DNA of 64,000 nt from an uncultured Bacteroidales bacterium (GTDB lineage: Bacteria; Bacteroidota; Bacteroidia; Bacteroidales; P3). A program made the position numbers and the translations under genes. This document shows positions 62,158 through 64,000 of the stretch, in pieces; position 1 is the stretch's first letter; each line of letters begins with the position of its first letter. The notes beneath the pieces were generated by a model. That model saw only the letters and a program-made list of their open reading frames with translations. It searched no databases and was not told where the DNA came from. The stretch covers positions 1 through 64,000 of the forward strand of contig CAMVMX010000014.1 in assembly GCA_947168665.1 (NCBI GenBank), written 5' to 3'.

Positions 62158-63534
62158 TCATCTATTCCCACCCTTCACTGAATCAAGTATTTCCTTAGCC
62201 CGCTGCAAAGAGATTCGCTCCCCATCGAGGAAAGCCACCACAAAAGCATCCTTAAACCCCTTCTCGCGCACATCTTTCTGATATTGGGCTGCCTGACGGG
62301 CTGTTGCAAAACTGCCCGTTGTGTAGCAATAAGTACCCTTTTGGATATAATAGCCGTAATCCGTTATGCCTTTAAACTCGCGCGAACCCTCTTTCAGCTC
62401 TCTGCTGGCAGTCATAAACTGCACCTTGAACACCACCTCGCCCTGTCTGGGTTGTGAAGGCTGTGGGCGCTCGGTTTCATCTGTTGCATCCGTAGACTGC
62501 GGAGCTGGCGGTTCGGTCGCCTGGGCGGCCACGGGTTCCTCAACCGGGAGCGGCGGCTCGACATGGGTCTCTGCTGTCGACGGGACGAAAGTGGTAGGCT
62601 CATCAGCCCTGGGGGCTTCAGGCGTTTTCTCCTGCGCGGGCTTAGCCGTTTCGGGTTTGGGCTCTTCCGGCTTGGGCTTCACTGGGGTATTATACTCTTT
62701 CTTGGCCTTTTCCTTATAGCCTTTCAAATCAATTTTCAGCTCTTTCGGAGCTTTCACCCCCTCAACACTGCTCTTGTAAGTCACAAACGCCTTGAAAATA
62801 CTTGAAACGATTGCCGCCTGTCCCTCATCGGACATCATGTACTGCTCCTCCTCAGGATTGCTGATAAAGCCCACCTCGGTAAGTACCGCGGGCATAGCCG
62901 TCTTGTAAAGCACAAAAATCTCAGCCTGCTTCACTCCCCGGTTGATGGTCTTGATGGCCGATTTGTACTGGTCCTGTATGAAACCGGCAAAATCAAGACT
63001 CTTGTCCAGATAGGCATTCTGGTACATGGCAAACATCACATAGCTTTCAGGCGAGTTGGGATCAAACCCCTGATAGTCACTATTGTCCTTATAACCTTTT
63101 TCGAGCAGAATGTCCGCATTCTCCTTCTTTGCCACCTCCATATTGGCCTTGCTCTGCGAAAGTCCCATCACATACGTCTCAACCCCCGTAGGCGTGCTGT
63201 TAGTCCACGAATTGCAGTGAATGGAGATAAACAAGTCCGCCTTGGCCTTGTTGGCCAAGCGGGCACGGTCGGCAAGAGTGATGTCCACATCCGTGGTACG
63301 GGTATAGATGATAGTCACATCGGGATAGTTGTCCTCAATCAGTTTACCCAGTTTCAGCGCCATTTGCAACGTAAGCGTTTTTTCCTGCACCCGTCTGCCT
63401 ACAGCACCCGGTTTGTCGCCGCCGTGGCCCGGATCAATGACCACTGTCCGCACCTGTCCACCCTGTTTTTTTTGAGAAAAAACAGGACATGTTACACAGG
63501 CCACCACAATAAATAGAGCAAATAAGCGTTTCAT
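62158..63534 (-). CDS. N-acetylmuramoyl-L-alanine amidase
   Basis: A 458-residue secreted amidase_3 enzyme that cuts the bond between MurNAc and L-Ala in peptidoglycan. Signal peptide ends near VFSQ. Zinc and catalytic residues appear in VVIDPGHGG, VQEKTLTL, ISIHCNSW and LTEVGFISN. The catalytic part covers about 28-260. A Pro/Glu-rich linker (about 290-365) joins it to a C-terminal SPOR-like domain (FKVQFMTASREL to the end), which would direct it to the septum. Divergent to lptD. Confidence 0.92.
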   Translation of the reverse strand: MKRLFALFIVVACVTCPVFSQKKQGGQVRTVVIDPGHGGDKPGAVGRRVQEKTLTLQMALKLGKLIEDNYPDVTIIYTRTTDVDITLADRARLANKAKADLFISIHCNSWTNSTPTGVETYVMGLSQSKANMEVAKKENADILLEKGYKDNSDYQGFDPNSPESYVMFAMYQNAYLDKSLDFAGFIQDQYKSAIKTINRGVKQAEIFVLYKTAMPAVLTEVGFISNPEEEQYMMSDEGQAAIVSSIFKAFVTYKSSVEGVKAPKELKIDLKGYKEKAKKEYNTPVKPKPEEPKPETAKPAQEKTPEAPRADEPTTFVPSTAETHVEPPLPVEEPVAAQATEPPAPQSTDATDETERPQPSQPRQGEVVFKVQFMTASRELKEGSREFKGITDYGYYIQKGTYCYTTGSFATARQAAQYQKDVREKGFKDAFVVAFLDGERISLQRAKEILDSVKGGNR

Positions 63535-63579
63535 TTTCAGTCTTGTATTTTATTTTTTTATTATTCAGCAAAAAGTTGG

Positions 63580-63587
63580 TATCTTTG
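63580..63587 (+). promoter_or_regulatory. -7 promoter element of the LptD-like gene
   Basis: TATCTTTG, a perfect match, 50 bases before the ATG at 63637. Its partner for the opposite gene lies 13 bases further on. Confidence 0.6.
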
Positions 63588-63600
63588 CAAATTCGTTTTG

Positions 63601-63608
63601 CAAAGATA
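63601..63608 (-). promoter_or_regulatory. -7 promoter element of the amidase gene
   Basis: TATCTTTG on the minus strand, 66 bases before the amidase ATG. Overlapping back-to-back promoters could make expression of the two envelope genes interfere. Confidence 0.55.
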
Positions 63609-63636
63609 CAACGAAAATCGGAAAGCAAGAAGAATT

Positions 63637-64000
63637 ATGCGGAAACTTTTGAACATCTGCCTGTTAGTCTGTCTCATGGCTCTCCCTGTGGCAGTTGGCG
63701 CACAAAACGATTCTGTGCGCCACAACATCGATGTCCCCCTCCGCACACCTGACACAACTGCCCCCATCCTCACACTGCCCGACTCGCTTCATGCCTTGCC
63801 CGACAGCCTCAGCGCCACCCTCGACTCCCTCGACTCCCTAAACCACACCGCCACCCTTCCCCCTCTTGCCCCCTCGCCCAACGCCCTTTCCAGCATCGTC
63901 CACTACAAGGCTGCCGACTCCATAGCCATCGACATCAACAAACGCAAAGCCCAACTCTACTCCAAAGGTGTTATCGAGTACGACGGCATGGAACTCAAAG
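63637..64000 (+). CDS. LptD/OstA-like LPS-assembly protein, N-terminal part only
   Basis: The first 121 codons of a gene cut by the right edge. It has a signal peptide (MRKLLNICLL, cleavage near VGAQ), a Thr/Pro/Asp/Leu-rich linker and then VHYKAADSIAIDINKRKAQLY followed by GVIEYDGMEL. This is the OstA-type repeat found at the start of Bacteroidetes LptD proteins, which install lipopolysaccharide in the outer membrane. The identity rests on this short part; the barrel domain is outside the window. Confidence 0.7.
   Translation, partial: MRKLLNICLLVCLMALPVAVGAQNDSVRHNIDVPLRTPDTTAPILTLPDSLHALPDSLSATLDSLDSLNHTATLPPLAPSPNALSSIVHYKAADSIAIDINKRKAQLYSKGVIEYDGMELK

Noticed and set aside
60449..62160. 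A 13-base word GATTAGTGGCTCA found after two genes (60449-60461 and 62148-62160)
   Set aside because: Short AT-rich intergenic match with loosely similar flanks; not enough to call a repeat family.
1..64000. CRISPR arrays, insertion sequences, integrases or prophage genes
   Set aside because: Looked for on both strands; no regular short repeats with spacers and no transposase, integrase or phage motifs were seen.

Overview
The window reads as a chromosome segment of an uncultured, probably gut or rumen, anaerobic member of the Bacteroidales. The evidence is the Bacteroidetes promoter form (TTTG, about 19 bases, TAnnTTTG) seen repeatedly, type IX secretion C-terminal sorting domains, a fused FeoA-FeoB iron transporter, a UpxY/NusG-like antiterminator heading a polysaccharide locus, a BspA-like surface lipoprotein, and several [FeFe]-hydrogenase genes. 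No phage, insertion sequence or CRISPR array was seen.

Layout. 1-2.7 kb: a leftward operon of an ECF sigma factor, a one-pass membrane protein and three small lipoproteins. 3.0-9.7 kb: a 3.3 kb tandem duplication of two secreted-protein genes, one carrying a type IX sorting domain. 9.9-12.6 kb: ferrous iron uptake (FeoAB plus a Cys-rich partner). 12.7-16.6 kb: a candidate structured RNA with its own promoter and terminator, a 54-residue peptide gene, a BspA-like lipoprotein with eleven 26-residue repeats, two copies of a 218 bp hairpin-rich repeat, the stump of an AAA ATPase gene, and tRNA-Ser. 16.7-18.4 kb: an M49-like metallopeptidase lipoprotein.

18.6-48.9 kb: a surface polysaccharide locus of about 30 kb, all on the plus strand. 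It starts with the antiterminator and an unusual sugar transferase and contains an ABC export pair (Wzm, Wzt), GDP-fucose synthesis (Gmd, Fcl), several glycosyltransferases, and a carrier-protein module (DRE-TIM aldolase, Rossmann-like partner, ATP-grasp ligase, adenylating enzyme, GNAT acyltransferase, acyl carrier protein) that probably makes and attaches an acyl or amino-acyl group. It ends with Wza, a Wzc tyrosine kinase with a 13-fold Gly-Tyr tail, and a DegT aminotransferase, closed by a strong terminator.

49.2-56.5 kb: Rex, then an operon with a thioredoxin-like [2Fe-2S] protein, a sensory-type [FeFe] hydrogenase with a PAS domain, a SpoIIE/PP2C phosphatase, a group B-type [FeFe] hydrogenase, and aspartate ammonia-lyase, a fermentative redox and fumarate-supply unit. 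56.7-63.5 kb (minus strand): a cation/proton antiporter, small membrane proteins, OMP decarboxylase, a GldA-like ABC ATPase and a cell-wall amidase. The window ends inside a divergent LptD-like gene. Strongest candidates for something new are the acylation module, the sugar transferase lacking its membrane helix, the 218 bp hairpin repeats and the structured RNA.
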